Shown here: piece by piece, positions 5,873 to 13,898 of the stretch
Numbering within the stretch: the first letter of the stretch is position 1
Layout of the letters: each line of letters opens with the position of its first letter
DNA from: Planctomycetota bacterium
Lineage (GTDB): Bacteria; Planctomycetota; UBA1135; UBA2386
Length of the DNA: 17,036 nt
Direction of reading: 5' to 3'
Assembly (NCBI GenBank): GCA_023433825.1
Contig: JAEYTU010000605.1
Location: forward strand, 1-17,036
The notes under the pieces: model-generated
Told to the model about the DNA's origin: nothing
Database searches by the model: none
What the model saw: only the letters and a program-made list of their open reading frames with translations
Program-made: the position numbers and the translations under genes

Positions 5873-6589
5873 GCACGCCGTCAGGCTGTCGACGGCGATG
5901 CGGAAGCGCTCCTCGACGTAGCTGGCAATGCGCTCCTGGTGCGCGGCGTTCGTCCGGCAGTCGGGGTCGAAGCAGATGCCGTAGAGAATCGACTCGCCGG
6001 TCAGGTCGCGGTGGCGGATCAGGCCGATCATCGCGAACGGGTCGTCGATCTGCGGCAGTTCGAAGCTGAGGCCGATGCGCTCGACCGGCGCGAGCAGGCA
6101 CTCGGCGACCGGCGGCGCACACAGCGAAAGTCCACCACGCGAGATGTCGCGCAGCACGCCCGCGACCTCGAACCCCGAGTCGAGCGTCCGCACGACGATC
6201 GTCGTCGGCTGCGTCGCGTCGAGATCGAGGCGTCGGTCGGCGCGCAGGTTGAACAGCGGCGCGAGCGCCGGCGGGATCGACGCGGCGAGCCCGATCCAGT
6301 CGAGAAAGCGCACACCGGTCACGGTGCCTGCGTCGGTGTGCTCCGAACGCATGACGATTCCCGGCGTCTCCAACGGCGCGGCCAGCAACGACGACTCGAA
6401 ACGCAACATCAACGTGCTGCCGAGCGGCACTGCCAATCCGAGGATCGGCGGCAGCCGCAGCCGAACGCCGCCGCCGCTGATGTCGACCACCTCGGTCGCG
6501 TGGCGGCGTCCCCCGGTGCCGACGACGGTCACGCGCAGGTTCGCTGCAACATCCGGCGCGTCGCGGTAACGGCCACGGTCCTCGATCAT
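5870..6589 (-). CDS. Tandem PilZ-domain protein, probable c-di-GMP receptor
   Basis: The product is 239 residues with two PilZ-like halves. Half one has RGRYR (R5-x3-R9), then D36-I-S38-G-G-G41 after 26 residues, with GVRF at 92-95. Half two has R116-x3-R120, then D148-I-S150-R-G-G153 after 27 residues, and YGICF at 203-207. Both therefore fit the RxxxR ... (D/N)xSxxG motif that binds cyclic di-GMP in PilZ proteins. No membrane segment or output domain is present, so it is likely a cytoplasmic effector or adaptor. SD sequence GGAGG at 6597-6601 lies 7 nt before the ATG at 6587-6589. The frame stays open far upstream, but that part is only the antisense of the phosphatase gene. The TGA stop lies inside the arm of the palindromic repeat. 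Confidence 0.88.
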   Translation of the reverse strand: MIEDRGRYRDAPDVAANLRVTVVGTGGRRHATEVVDISGGGVRLRLPPILGLAVPLGSTLMLRFESSLLAAPLETPGIVMRSEHTDAGTVTGVRFLDWIGLAASIPPALAPLFNLRADRRLDLDATQPTTIVVRTLDSGFEVAGVLRDISRGGLSLCAPPVAECLLAPVERIGLSFELPQIDDPFAMIGLIRHRDLTGESILYGICFDPDCRTNAAHQERIASYVEERFRIAVDSLTAC

Positions 6590-6817
6590 CTCCACCCCTC
6601 CGCTCCCGTACGAGCAGGTGGCCCTGTCGATCGCGGCCCGCGCAACCTTGAGCCGCTCGCGACCCCGCTGCCCGAAACGTCCAACTCCGGGACGCCGTCG
6701 CGAACCTTCACGCGGTCCCAACCACGTCCTCCTCGACCGGCGGATCGCATCCCTCGCCTCGGTGCCGCGACGTGCGGCATGCACCACCAAGGCCTCAGCC
6801 TCGAAGCGAAGGACCAG

Positions 6818-8788
6818 ATGAAGGACGAAGATCCGAACGGCTCGAACCCCACCGACAACCCCCACCTCACCGACCTGATCGGCAAGGACGTCAGCCGACG
6901 CACGATCCTCGGCGGCGCGATGGCCGCCACGGCGGCAAAGTTTCTCGGCGGCAGCCTCGTGCTCGGCGGCACGGCGGCAGCCGCGGCGGCGAATGGCGGA
7001 CCCAACGGCGCCGCAGCCGCGATCGCGTCGCCCCGCGGCCGCCTGCTCGGCTTCCGCGAAGTGCCCCCCAGCAGCGACGACACGTTCATCGTTCCCCCTG
7101 GCTACACGGCCAGCATCCTCGTCCCGTGGGGCACGCCGCTGTTCCGCGACGCCGCCGCGTTCCGCGAAGACGCGTCGAACACGGCCGCCGAGCAGGAGAA
7201 GCAGGTCGGGTTCAACCACGACGGCATGCACTACTTCCCGCTCGCGCCGGGCGCCGCCGGCAATCGCCGCGGCCTGCTCGTGCTGAACCACGAGTACACC
7301 GACGCGAACCAGATCTACACGGCCGCGCAAGGCCGCACGATCACGCCCGACGCCGACGGTCGTGAGAAGGTCGCGAAGGCGCTCGCCGGACACGGCGTCT
7401 CCGTCGTCGAGATCGAGAGCCGCAACGACGGCACGTGGCGACATGTCGTCGACTCGCGCTTCAACCGTCGCGTCACCGGCACGACGCGGATGGCGTTCTC
7501 CGGCCCGGTCCGCGCGACGCACCCGATGCTGCGTTCGACGATCACGCCCAACCCGATCGGCACGTTGAACAACTGCGGTCACGGCGTCACGCCGTGGGGC
7601 ACCTACCTCGCCTGCGAGGAGAACTGGAACGGCTACTTCGGCACGACGGACACGCAGTGGACGCCGACGGCGCTCGAGAGTCGCTACGGCGTCTCGCGTT
7701 CGGGCTTCGGCTACGACTGGCACATCGCGCTGCAGCGGTTCGACCTGTCGGTCAATCGCAACGAACTGAACCACTTCGGCTGGTGCGTCGAGGTCGATCC
7801 GCTCCACCCGCGCTCGGCACCGGTCAAGCGCACGGCGCTCGGACGCTTCAAGCACGAAGGTGCGACGTGCACCGAGTCGCGCGGACGCGTCGTCGTCTAC
7901 TCGGGCGACGACGAGAACGGCGACTACCTCTACAAGTTCGTCGGCGATCGCCCGTGGCGCATGCTGCGCGCGCGTGGGATGAGCCCGCTCGACCACGGCA
8001 CGCTCTACGTCGCGAAGTTCGACGGCAACGGCAGCGGCCAGTGGGTCCCGCTCGAGCACGGCCGTGGCCCGTTGACGGTCGCGAACGGCTGGCTCGACCA
8101 AGCCGACGTCCTGATTCGCACGCGCATGGCGGCCGACGCCGTCGGTGCGACGCGCTTGCACCGCCCCGAATGGGTCGCCGTGCATCCGCACACGAAGGAC
8201 GTCTACATCACGCTGACGAACGGCAGCGGCAACAACAGCGCGGTCAACAGCAACCGCGATCCGAACCCGTACGGACACATCGTCCGGATCCGCGAAGACC
8301 GCGGCGACGCGACGCGAACCGACTTCCGTTGGGACGTGTTCCTGCTCGCTGGCGATCCGCAGTACGACCCGACGGTGCCCGCCGGTCAGACGATCTTCGG
8401 ATCGCCGGACGGCATCTGGGTCGACGACGACGGTCGCGTCTGGATCCAGACCGACATCTCGAACTCGTCGCAGAATCTCGGCTCGCGTGGGTACGACCGG
8501 ATCGGCAACAACTGCATGCTCGCCGCGGATCCCCGTACCGGCGAACTGCGGCGCTTCCTGACCGGACCGCGCGGTTGCGAGATCACCGGTGTGATCACGA
8601 CGCCGGACCAACGAACGATGTTCGTCAACGTCCAGCACCCGGGTGAGTCGACGACGTTCTGGAACACGCAGTTCGGCGCGCCGTCGCCGGCGAACCCGAC
8701 GACCGTCAGCTCGTGGCCGTATGGCCGCCGGCCGCGCCCGGCGACCGTCGTCATCCGCAAGAACGACGGCGGAAAGATCGGGACCTGA
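6818..8788 (+). CDS. PhoX-family (DUF839) Tat-exported phosphatase
   Basis: The product is 656 residues. A twin-arginine signal SRRTILGG (26-33) is followed by a long Ala/Gly hydrophobic stretch, so it is exported folded. Family hallmarks seen in order are LVLNHEYTD (about 154-162), NNCGHGVTPWGTYLACEENW (251-270, with Cys253 and Glu267/268), GRFKHEGAT, YSGDDENGDYLYKFV, RPEWVAVHP and SPDGIWVDDDGRVWIQTD. In characterised PhoX the Cys and acidic residues of the NxC...TPWGT...CEE block bind the Fe/Ca cofactor of a broad phosphomonoesterase used in phosphate scavenging. I infer the same role here. ATG 6818 has AAGGA 5 bases upstream (spacer 4 nt); ATG 6779 in the same frame lacks a ribosome binding site. 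It is divergent from the PilZ gene, sharing a 228-bp upstream region with no recognisable Pho box. Confidence 0.88.
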   Translation: MKDEDPNGSNPTDNPHLTDLIGKDVSRRTILGGAMAATAAKFLGGSLVLGGTAAAAAANGGPNGAAAAIASPRGRLLGFREVPPSSDDTFIVPPGYTASILVPWGTPLFRDAAAFREDASNTAAEQEKQVGFNHDGMHYFPLAPGAAGNRRGLLVLNHEYTDANQIYTAAQGRTITPDADGREKVAKALAGHGVSVVEIESRNDGTWRHVVDSRFNRRVTGTTRMAFSGPVRATHPMLRSTITPNPIGTLNNCGHGVTPWGTYLACEENWNGYFGTTDTQWTPTALESRYGVSRSGFGYDWHIALQRFDLSVNRNELNHFGWCVEVDPLHPRSAPVKRTALGRFKHEGATCTESRGRVVVYSGDDENGDYLYKFVGDRPWRMLRARGMSPLDHGTLYVAKFDGNGSGQWVPLEHGRGPLTVANGWLDQADVLIRTRMAADAVGATRLHRPEWVAVHPHTKDVYITLTNGSGNNSAVNSNRDPNPYGHIVRIREDRGDATRTDFRWDVFLLAGDPQYDPTVPAGQTIFGSPDGIWVDDDGRVWIQTDISNSSQNLGSRGYDRIGNNCMLAADPRTGELRRFLTGPRGCEITGVITTPDQRTMFVNVQHPGESTTFWNTQFGAPSPANPTTVSSWPYGRRPRPATVVIRKNDGGKIGT

Positions 8789-8793
8789 CGCGC

Positions 8794-8821
8794 GCGACGG
8801 CCGTCCTCGCGACGGCCGTCC
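8794..8821. repeat. Tandem copies of a 10-bp palindrome between convergent genes
   Basis: The 13-mer GCGACGGCCGTCC occurs twice (8794-8806 and 8809-8821) with a 2-nt spacer, and each copy contains the perfect palindrome GACGGCCGTC. It fills nearly the whole 42-nt gap between the stop codons of the phosphatase and the convergent beta-domain gene. The two copies can pair with each other or each with itself. A shared bidirectional 3' end is plausible, though there is no T-run. Confidence 0.45.
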
Positions 8822-8830
8822 GTGCTCTCG

Positions 8831-9955
8831 CTACTCGAACTGTGGTCGCGTGCGGACGCCGTGAGCGCCGATCCGCACCGACCACCAAGCGCTGCGGCGC
8901 GTGACGGCGTCGTTCGCGTCGACCTCGACCAGACGAACGCGATGCTCGGCGCCCGGATCGCCCGGCAGCACATAGCCGCCGTCCGCGTGGACGAGCAGCG
9001 GCGACGGCGCACTGCGATCCTCGACCTCGATCCGCCATCGCAACGCGACGCCGTCGGCGACGTCGGCCGGCGCAGGCGCAGGCTCGACGACGCCGGACGC
9101 GTAGTCGCGCAGCGGCATTCCGACGACCGTCGTCTCGACGTCGGTCACGTCGTCGGCGCGCACTTCGACGACACGGTGCCCCGACGGCAGACAGTCGCGC
9201 CACATCGCGCCCGAGATCTCGAACCGCCCGGGCGGCAGCCCGTCGACGACGGCGACGCCACCGGCACCGGTCCGCGCACGAATCGGTTCGACGAAGCCGA
9301 CGCGATCGGCCCAGACCTGCCCGTCGCCGGTCCCGTCGACGAACGACACCGTGATCGCGTGACCTTCGCGCAGCCGTCCCGCGTCGTCGCGGACGATCAC
9401 GCGCACGGTGCCGGCGCGCGCCAGCACGGCCGTCATCGTCGGCGGGTCGTCGGGACCAAGCGACGCGCGGAACGTCGTCCACCCGGGGCGCGAGACCTCG
9501 ACTCCGCGAACGCGCCACGCGGCGTCGAACGCGATCCGCGCGTCACCGGCGTCGTCGCTGGTGCCGCGAACGACCGCGTCGTGCGCGTCGTCACCGACGT
9601 GCAGCGTGCAGACGGCGCCCGGCAGTGGATCGCCGCGCAGCGCACGGACGGCGACGTGGAACGATCGCGTCGGCCCCGCGGGACGCGTTCGCGACGCATC
9701 GGCGAGTTCCTCGCGCGCTGGCGCAGCGGCGCGTTCCGCCACGTCCGGCTTCGCCACGTCGACCGCCACGCGCGCGCCGTCGCCGCGACCTTCATCGCGG
9801 ACCTCGCGGTCGCGCGTCGGCGCGTCCGGCACCGCGGGCGCCTGCGGTGGAACCGAGCGGAACCGACCGAGCGCGAACACCGCGACGATCCCGCACGCGA
9901 CGACGAGCAACAGCACGCGAGAACGGGAACGGTGCGGATCAGCTGCGCGGTCCAT
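8831..9955 (-). CDS. Membrane-anchored regulatory-like beta-domain protein
   Basis: The product is 374 residues. MDRAADPHRSRSR is followed by a single hydrophobic helix (VLLLVVACGIVAVFALG, about 14-30), giving an N-in anchor with the rest outside. The body is made of beta-sandwich units of the carboxypeptidase-regulatory/Ig-like sort: FHVAVRALRGDPLPGAVCTL with a later GWTTF, and GTVRVIVRDDAGRLREGHAI with GVAVVDGLPPGRFEISG. These are common surface or envelope domains of planctomycetes and myxobacteria, with unknown ligands. No enzyme motif is visible. The frame is open 133 codons further upstream, but those are Arg-rich and overlap the divergent operon promoter region, so ATG 9953-9955 next to the anchor helix is preferred. 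No clear ribosome binding site is seen. Confidence 0.72.
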   Translation of the reverse strand: MDRAADPHRSRSRVLLLVVACGIVAVFALGRFRSVPPQAPAVPDAPTRDREVRDEGRGDGARVAVDVAKPDVAERAAAPAREELADASRTRPAGPTRSFHVAVRALRGDPLPGAVCTLHVGDDAHDAVVRGTSDDAGDARIAFDAAWRVRGVEVSRPGWTTFRASLGPDDPPTMTAVLARAGTVRVIVRDDAGRLREGHAITVSFVDGTGDGQVWADRVGFVEPIRARTGAGGVAVVDGLPPGRFEISGAMWRDCLPSGHRVVEVRADDVTDVETTVVGMPLRDYASGVVEPAPAPADVADGVALRWRIEVEDRSAPSPLLVHADGGYVLPGDPGAEHRVRLVEVDANDAVTRRSAWWSVRIGAHGVRTRPQFE

Positions 9956-10179
9956 CGGGGGAGCGCATCTTGCCCGACGCGCGACGCGACGCGCGTGCCC
10001 CGGCTGGACATGCGGCGACCGACGGGGATAGAACGCCGCGCCATGCACGGTCGACGCCAGCACGAGAACTCCTCTCGACGGCTTCCGTGCGGCTTCACCT
10101 GAATCGTGTCTGCCGGATTCGGCGGCACGGTCGTGCGCTCCTCCTCCCTGCACCACTGATCCGTCGTCCCGGCCCTCCC

Positions 10180-10209
10180 GATCGAGGGAACGTGGATCGA
10201 GGGAACATG
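10180..10209 (+). promoter_or_regulatory. Duplicated ribosome binding site and start codon of the ferredoxin subunit
   Basis: GATCGAGGGAAC at 10180-10191 is followed by GTG, and an identical 12-mer at 10195-10206 is followed by ATG. The GTG (10192-10194) and ATG (10207-10209) are in the same frame, so two starts 15 nt apart each have the same GAGGG-type ribosome binding site at the same distance. The encoded N-terminus would differ only by five extra residues. Confidence 0.7.
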
Positions 10210-11097
10210 GAAACGAACGGCGGTTGCAGCAAGGGCGATGCGTGCGGATGCGCGCGCAGCGCGGGTGCCATTCCTCGCGACGGCGTCGATCGACGCACGT
10301 TCGTCGCCGGTGCGGTCGCGGCGACCGGAGTCGTCGCTGCGCAGGAATCGACACAGGGGCGGAGTGACCTGTTCCAGGCCGAGGAACACTGGCGCGACCG
10401 CATGACGGCGCCCGCCGACGGCAAGCGCTACGGCTGGATCGTCGACACGCGGCGCTGCTTCGGCTGCCACGGCTGCGAGGTCGCGTGCAAGGCCGAGAAC
10501 GACGTCCCGCTCGGCAACTACATCCGACAGACGATCTACCACGACCACGAGACGCCGGGCGGCGGACTCGCGCGGATCATGATCCCGATGGCGTGCCAGC
10601 ACTGCGAAGACGCGCCGTGCATCAAGGCCTGTCCATGCGGCGCGCTGCACAAGGGCGCCGGCGGAACCGTGCAGGTCGACTACGACTCGTGCTCGGGTCA
10701 CGGCGCCTGCAAGGAGGTCTGTCCGTACGGCGCGATCTACATCGACCCGGTCGCCAATCAGGCCGTGAAGTGCCACAACTGCACGCATCGAATCGACGTC
10801 GGACTCGAGCCCGCCTGCGTCGCGACGTGCCCGGCCGAGGCGCTGGTCTTCGGCGACCTGAACGATCCCGAGTCCGCGATCTCGAAGACGAAGGCGCGCC
10901 TCGAGGCGGAGGGTGCGCTCGAAACGTTGCGACCGCAGAAGGCGACGCGTCCGCGCATGTGGTACGCGACGTCGAAGGAGCGGCCGATGGCGGCGTGGGA
11001 ACCGAAGATCCCCGGCGAGGGCAAGAGCTACGCGCCGGCCGCCTACAGCGTCTACCAGTGGAAGAAGCGGTCGCCGGCACCGGAGGGCAAGTCGTGA
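10207..11097 (+). CDS. Tat-exported four-cluster ferredoxin subunit of a molybdoenzyme
   Basis: The product is 296 residues. A twin-arginine signal (DRRTFVAGAVAATGVVAA, R29-R30) follows a Cys-containing leader (C7, C13, C15). The mature part matches DmsB/PsrB/TtrB-type electron-transfer subunits, with four cysteine groups: C84-x2-C87-x2-C90-x3-C94; C130-x2-C133-x4-C138-x3-C142; C162-x2-H165-x2-C168-x3-C172; and C189-x2-C192-x11-C204-x3-C208. The third group has His165 where a Cys is expected, which could give a [3Fe-4S] or His-ligated cluster. It should pass electrons between the catalytic subunit encoded next and an unknown partner. Its stop TGA overlaps the GTG of the catalytic gene (GTGA). 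Either ATG 10207 or the duplicated GTG 10192 may start it. Confidence 0.9.
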   Translation: METNGGCSKGDACGCARSAGAIPRDGVDRRTFVAGAVAATGVVAAQESTQGRSDLFQAEEHWRDRMTAPADGKRYGWIVDTRRCFGCHGCEVACKAENDVPLGNYIRQTIYHDHETPGGGLARIMIPMACQHCEDAPCIKACPCGALHKGAGGTVQVDYDSCSGHGACKEVCPYGAIYIDPVANQAVKCHNCTHRIDVGLEPACVATCPAEALVFGDLNDPESAISKTKARLEAEGALETLRPQKATRPRMWYATSKERPMAAWEPKIPGEGKSYAPAAYSVYQWKKRSPAPEGKS

Positions 11098-13898
11098 GCA
11101 CGCCCGAACCGATCGAGCCGACGAACCCGCAGGCGTCGCGCACGCGGCGCGACTTCCTCCGTTTCGGCGCGTTCCTCGCCGCAGCATCCGCCGCCGGCGC
11201 CTGCGCGTCGGGGCCGACGCAGACGACGCCGCGCCGACCGACTCCCGCCGAGAACCTCGCCGTCTGGCGCCGCGGCGCCGGCAAGCCGTACGAAGTCGGC
11301 GCCGTGCCGATGCCCGGCGTGTGCCAACTGCCGGGCCCGAATCGCAAGCACAAGTTCCCCGACCCCGACAAGTACCGCGGCGCAACGAAGGTGCACGGCA
11401 TGTGCCAGTTGTGCTCCACGGTCTGCGGGATCACCGGATGGGTGAAGGACGGCCGGATCCTGAAGGTCGACGGCAACCCGAACGACCCGAACTCGCGCGG
11501 CCGACTCTGCGCGCGCGGCCAGGCGGCGCTGAATCACCAGTACCACCCCGAACGACTGCTGCACCCGCTGAAGCGCGTCGGCGCTCGCGGCGAAGGCCGC
11601 TGGAAGCGGATCAGTTGGGAGGAGGCGTACAGCGAACTCGCGACGCGGCTGAAGGGCGTCCGCGACTCGGGGCGGCCCGAGGAGTTCGCATTCCACCAAG
11701 GTCGCAACCGCAGCCCCGATGCCGTCAATCGATTCCTGCGCGCGTTCGGGACACCGACGCATCTGACGCACCGCGGTCTGTGCTCGGCCGGACGGCGCGC
11801 GGCGAACCTGACGTACTTCTTCGACACCGACTGGGACCTCGGCGACTTCGAACACACGAAGTACGTGCTGAACTTCGGGTCGAACATGTTCGAGGCGCAC
11901 CAGGGACACGTCGCCGGCGCGCAGCGAATCCAGCGCGGGCGATTCCAGAACGGCGCGAAGTTGGTCACGTTCGACGTGCGCATGTCGAACACGGCCGGCA
12001 ACTCGGACGAGTTCTTGATGCCGTTCCCCGGCACCGACGGCGCGGTCGCCTTGGCGATGGCGCACACGATGGTCGCCGAGGGTGAGTACGACGCCGAGTT
12101 CTTCGGCGCGTGGGCCAACTGCACGATCGACGAACTGCGCGAGCATCTCGCGACGTTCACGCCGGAGTGGGCCGCGGCACGGAGCGGCATCGACGCGGCG
12201 ACGATCCGTCGGATCGCGCTGGAGTTCGCCGCCGCGCGCCCGCGCTGCACGACGCTGTGCAATCGCGGCAGCAGCGCGCACGTCAACGGCTTCCACAACG
12301 ACCGCGCGATCATGCTGCTGAACGTGCTCGCCGGCAGCATCGGCAAGCCCGGGGGTCTGTGTTGGATGTACACCGGCGAGATCGACACGCGGCGCTTTCC
12401 GACGCCGCCGCAACCACCGGCACCGAAGGCGACCTCGGTGCTCGCCGATCCGCCGGAGTTCGTGCTCGCGAACGCGTGGAACGCGATGAAGGTCGGCGAG
12501 ATCGTCTACCACTACCTCGCGGCCGACCGCGCGAAGATCGCGGTCTACATGAGCTACAACCTCGACTCGCCGCTGACGTGGCCCGAGATGGACGTCACGA
12601 AGAACGTCCTGCTCGACGAGTCGAAGATCGGGTTCCACGTCTGCGTGAATCCGTTCCTGAACGAGACCGCGACGTTCGCCGACATGGTGCTGCCGTGGTC
12701 GACGTACATGGAGCGCTGGGACGTCGACGCGCGCGGTGCCTACAACCTGAAGGCCTACCTCTCGATGCGCCGGCCGATGGTCGAGCCGCTCGGCGAGTCG
12801 AAGGACGTTCGCGAGATCTTCGCCGAGCTGGCGATGCGGATCGGCGGCGGGATGGAGCAGTGGTACCCCGACGGCACCGACGTCCGCGCCTACATGACGA
12901 AGTGGGTCGAGAAGGTGCCGTTCGACGCGACGCAGCACGCGTCGCCGATGGAGTCGCTCGCCGCGATCGGCGCGTTCGAGGACCCGAACGAGAAGCAGTA
13001 CTACGAGCCGTACCTGAAGCCGCTGACCGAGCCGGAGCTCGCCGGCGCGACGATCGACGCGACGACCGGGATCGTCACGAAGGACGGCAAGGGGATCGGC
13101 ATCGTCCACGCCGGCAAGCCGGTCGTCGGCTTCAAGACGCCGAGCCGGAAGCTCGAGGTGCGTTCGCAGTTCATCGCGAAGCTCGGTCGCAACGAGGACG
13201 TCACCGACCTCGCGGCGCTCGCGAACTCGAAGGGCAAGTCACGCCCGAAGAGCCACGCAGGCCACGACTACGTGATCCCCGAGTACCCGAGCTACCAGCA
13301 GATCGAGGAGCACGTCGGGTTGCGCGACGACGAACTCGTCATGACCTCGTTCAAGTGGAACGTCCACAACCACGGCCGCACCGCGAACCTCAAGTGGCTG
13401 AGCGAGATCGTCCACGCGAATCCGGCGTGGCTGCATCCCGACACCGCGGCGCGGCTCGGACTGAAGGACGGCGACTGGATCGAACTGACGGCGCGCCGCA
13501 GCCTGACCGTCGACCGGATGGCACCGAAGCTCGGACTCGGCAGCGGTGAGCTCGCCGCGCGTTTGCAGATCCCGATCCTCGTCACGAAAGGCGTTCACCC
13601 GCGCGCGATCGCGATCTCGAACTCGCTCGGCCACTTCGCCTACACGAACGTCGCGAAGGCGCGCCGCGACGTGACGCTCGGCACCGAGGCGGAGGGCATG
13701 GATCCGGCGTCGATGCGCGACGCCGACTGGGAACGCAACATGTGGTGGCAGGACGACTCGGGCGGTGACCGGTCGCGGTACGTCGCGAACACGGGACCCG
13801 GTTGGGCGCAGAACCACGTGCTGCCGATCATGCCGGACCCGATCTCAGGCCAGCAGTCGTTCAACGACACCGTCGTGCGCGTGACCAAGCTCTCGTGA
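11094..13898 (+). CDS. Molybdopterin-bis-PGD oxidoreductase catalytic subunit (PsrA/PhsA/TtrA type)
   Basis: The product is 934 residues. The twin-arginine signal SRTRRDFLRFG (R18-R19) precedes a hydrophobic stretch ending in AAGAC (Cys37), which could also be a lipobox. The N-terminal [4Fe-4S] motif is C104-x2-C107-x3-C111-x27-C139. THRGLC at 225-230 places Cys230 where Mo/W-ligating Cys or Sec occurs in this superfamily. YVLNFGSNMFEAH (257-269) and the C-terminal molydopterin dinucleotide-binding region (NVHNHGRTANLKWLSEIVHA, HPDTAARLGLKDGDWIEL) complete the fold. These features fit extracytoplasmic sulfur-compound/arsenate-type reductases or oxidases; the true substrate cannot be decided. 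The GTG start overlaps the upstream TGA by 4 nt, and its own TGA overlaps the next GTG the same way. Confidence 0.92.
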   Translation: MSTPEPIEPTNPQASRTRRDFLRFGAFLAAASAAGACASGPTQTTPRRPTPAENLAVWRRGAGKPYEVGAVPMPGVCQLPGPNRKHKFPDPDKYRGATKVHGMCQLCSTVCGITGWVKDGRILKVDGNPNDPNSRGRLCARGQAALNHQYHPERLLHPLKRVGARGEGRWKRISWEEAYSELATRLKGVRDSGRPEEFAFHQGRNRSPDAVNRFLRAFGTPTHLTHRGLCSAGRRAANLTYFFDTDWDLGDFEHTKYVLNFGSNMFEAHQGHVAGAQRIQRGRFQNGAKLVTFDVRMSNTAGNSDEFLMPFPGTDGAVALAMAHTMVAEGEYDAEFFGAWANCTIDELREHLATFTPEWAAARSGIDAATIRRIALEFAAARPRCTTLCNRGSSAHVNGFHNDRAIMLLNVLAGSIGKPGGLCWMYTGEIDTRRFPTPPQPPAPKATSVLADPPEFVLANAWNAMKVGEIVYHYLAADRAKIAVYMSYNLDSPLTWPEMDVTKNVLLDESKIGFHVCVNPFLNETATFADMVLPWSTYMERWDVDARGAYNLKAYLSMRRPMVEPLGESKDVREIFAELAMRIGGGMEQWYPDGTDVRAYMTKWVEKVPFDATQHASPMESLAAIGAFEDPNEKQYYEPYLKPLTEPELAGATIDATTGIVTKDGKGIGIVHAGKPVVGFKTPSRKLEVRSQFIAKLGRNEDVTDLAALANSKGKSRPKSHAGHDYVIPEYPSYQQIEEHVGLRDDELVMTSFKWNVHNHGRTANLKWLSEIVHANPAWLHPDTAARLGLKDGDWIELTARRSLTVDRMAPKLGLGSGELAARLQIPILVTKGVHPRAIAISNSLGHFAYTNVAKARRDVTLGTEAEGMDPASMRDADWERNMWWQDDSGGDRSRYVANTGPGWAQNHVLPIMPDPISGQQSFNDTVVRVTKLS

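Noticed and set aside
4808..6817. Very long plus-strand frame leading into the phosphatase
   Set aside because: The part before 6818 is antisense to the TlpA-like, redoxin and PilZ genes and lacks family features. High GC makes stop codons rare.
6590..8638. Long minus-strand extension of the PilZ frame
   Set aside because: It is antisense to the PhoX-family gene and has Arg/Val/Asp-biased shadow composition. A strong SD marks the true start at 6589.
10485..11093. Plus-strand extension of the molybdoenzyme catalytic frame
   Set aside because: It overlaps the ferredoxin gene out of frame. The Tat signal places the start at GTG 11094.
11052..13109. 685-codon minus-strand frame inside the molybdoenzyme gene
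   Set aside because: It is a mirror of a gene with clear motifs, and its own translation is Arg/Val/Asp-rich with no domain.
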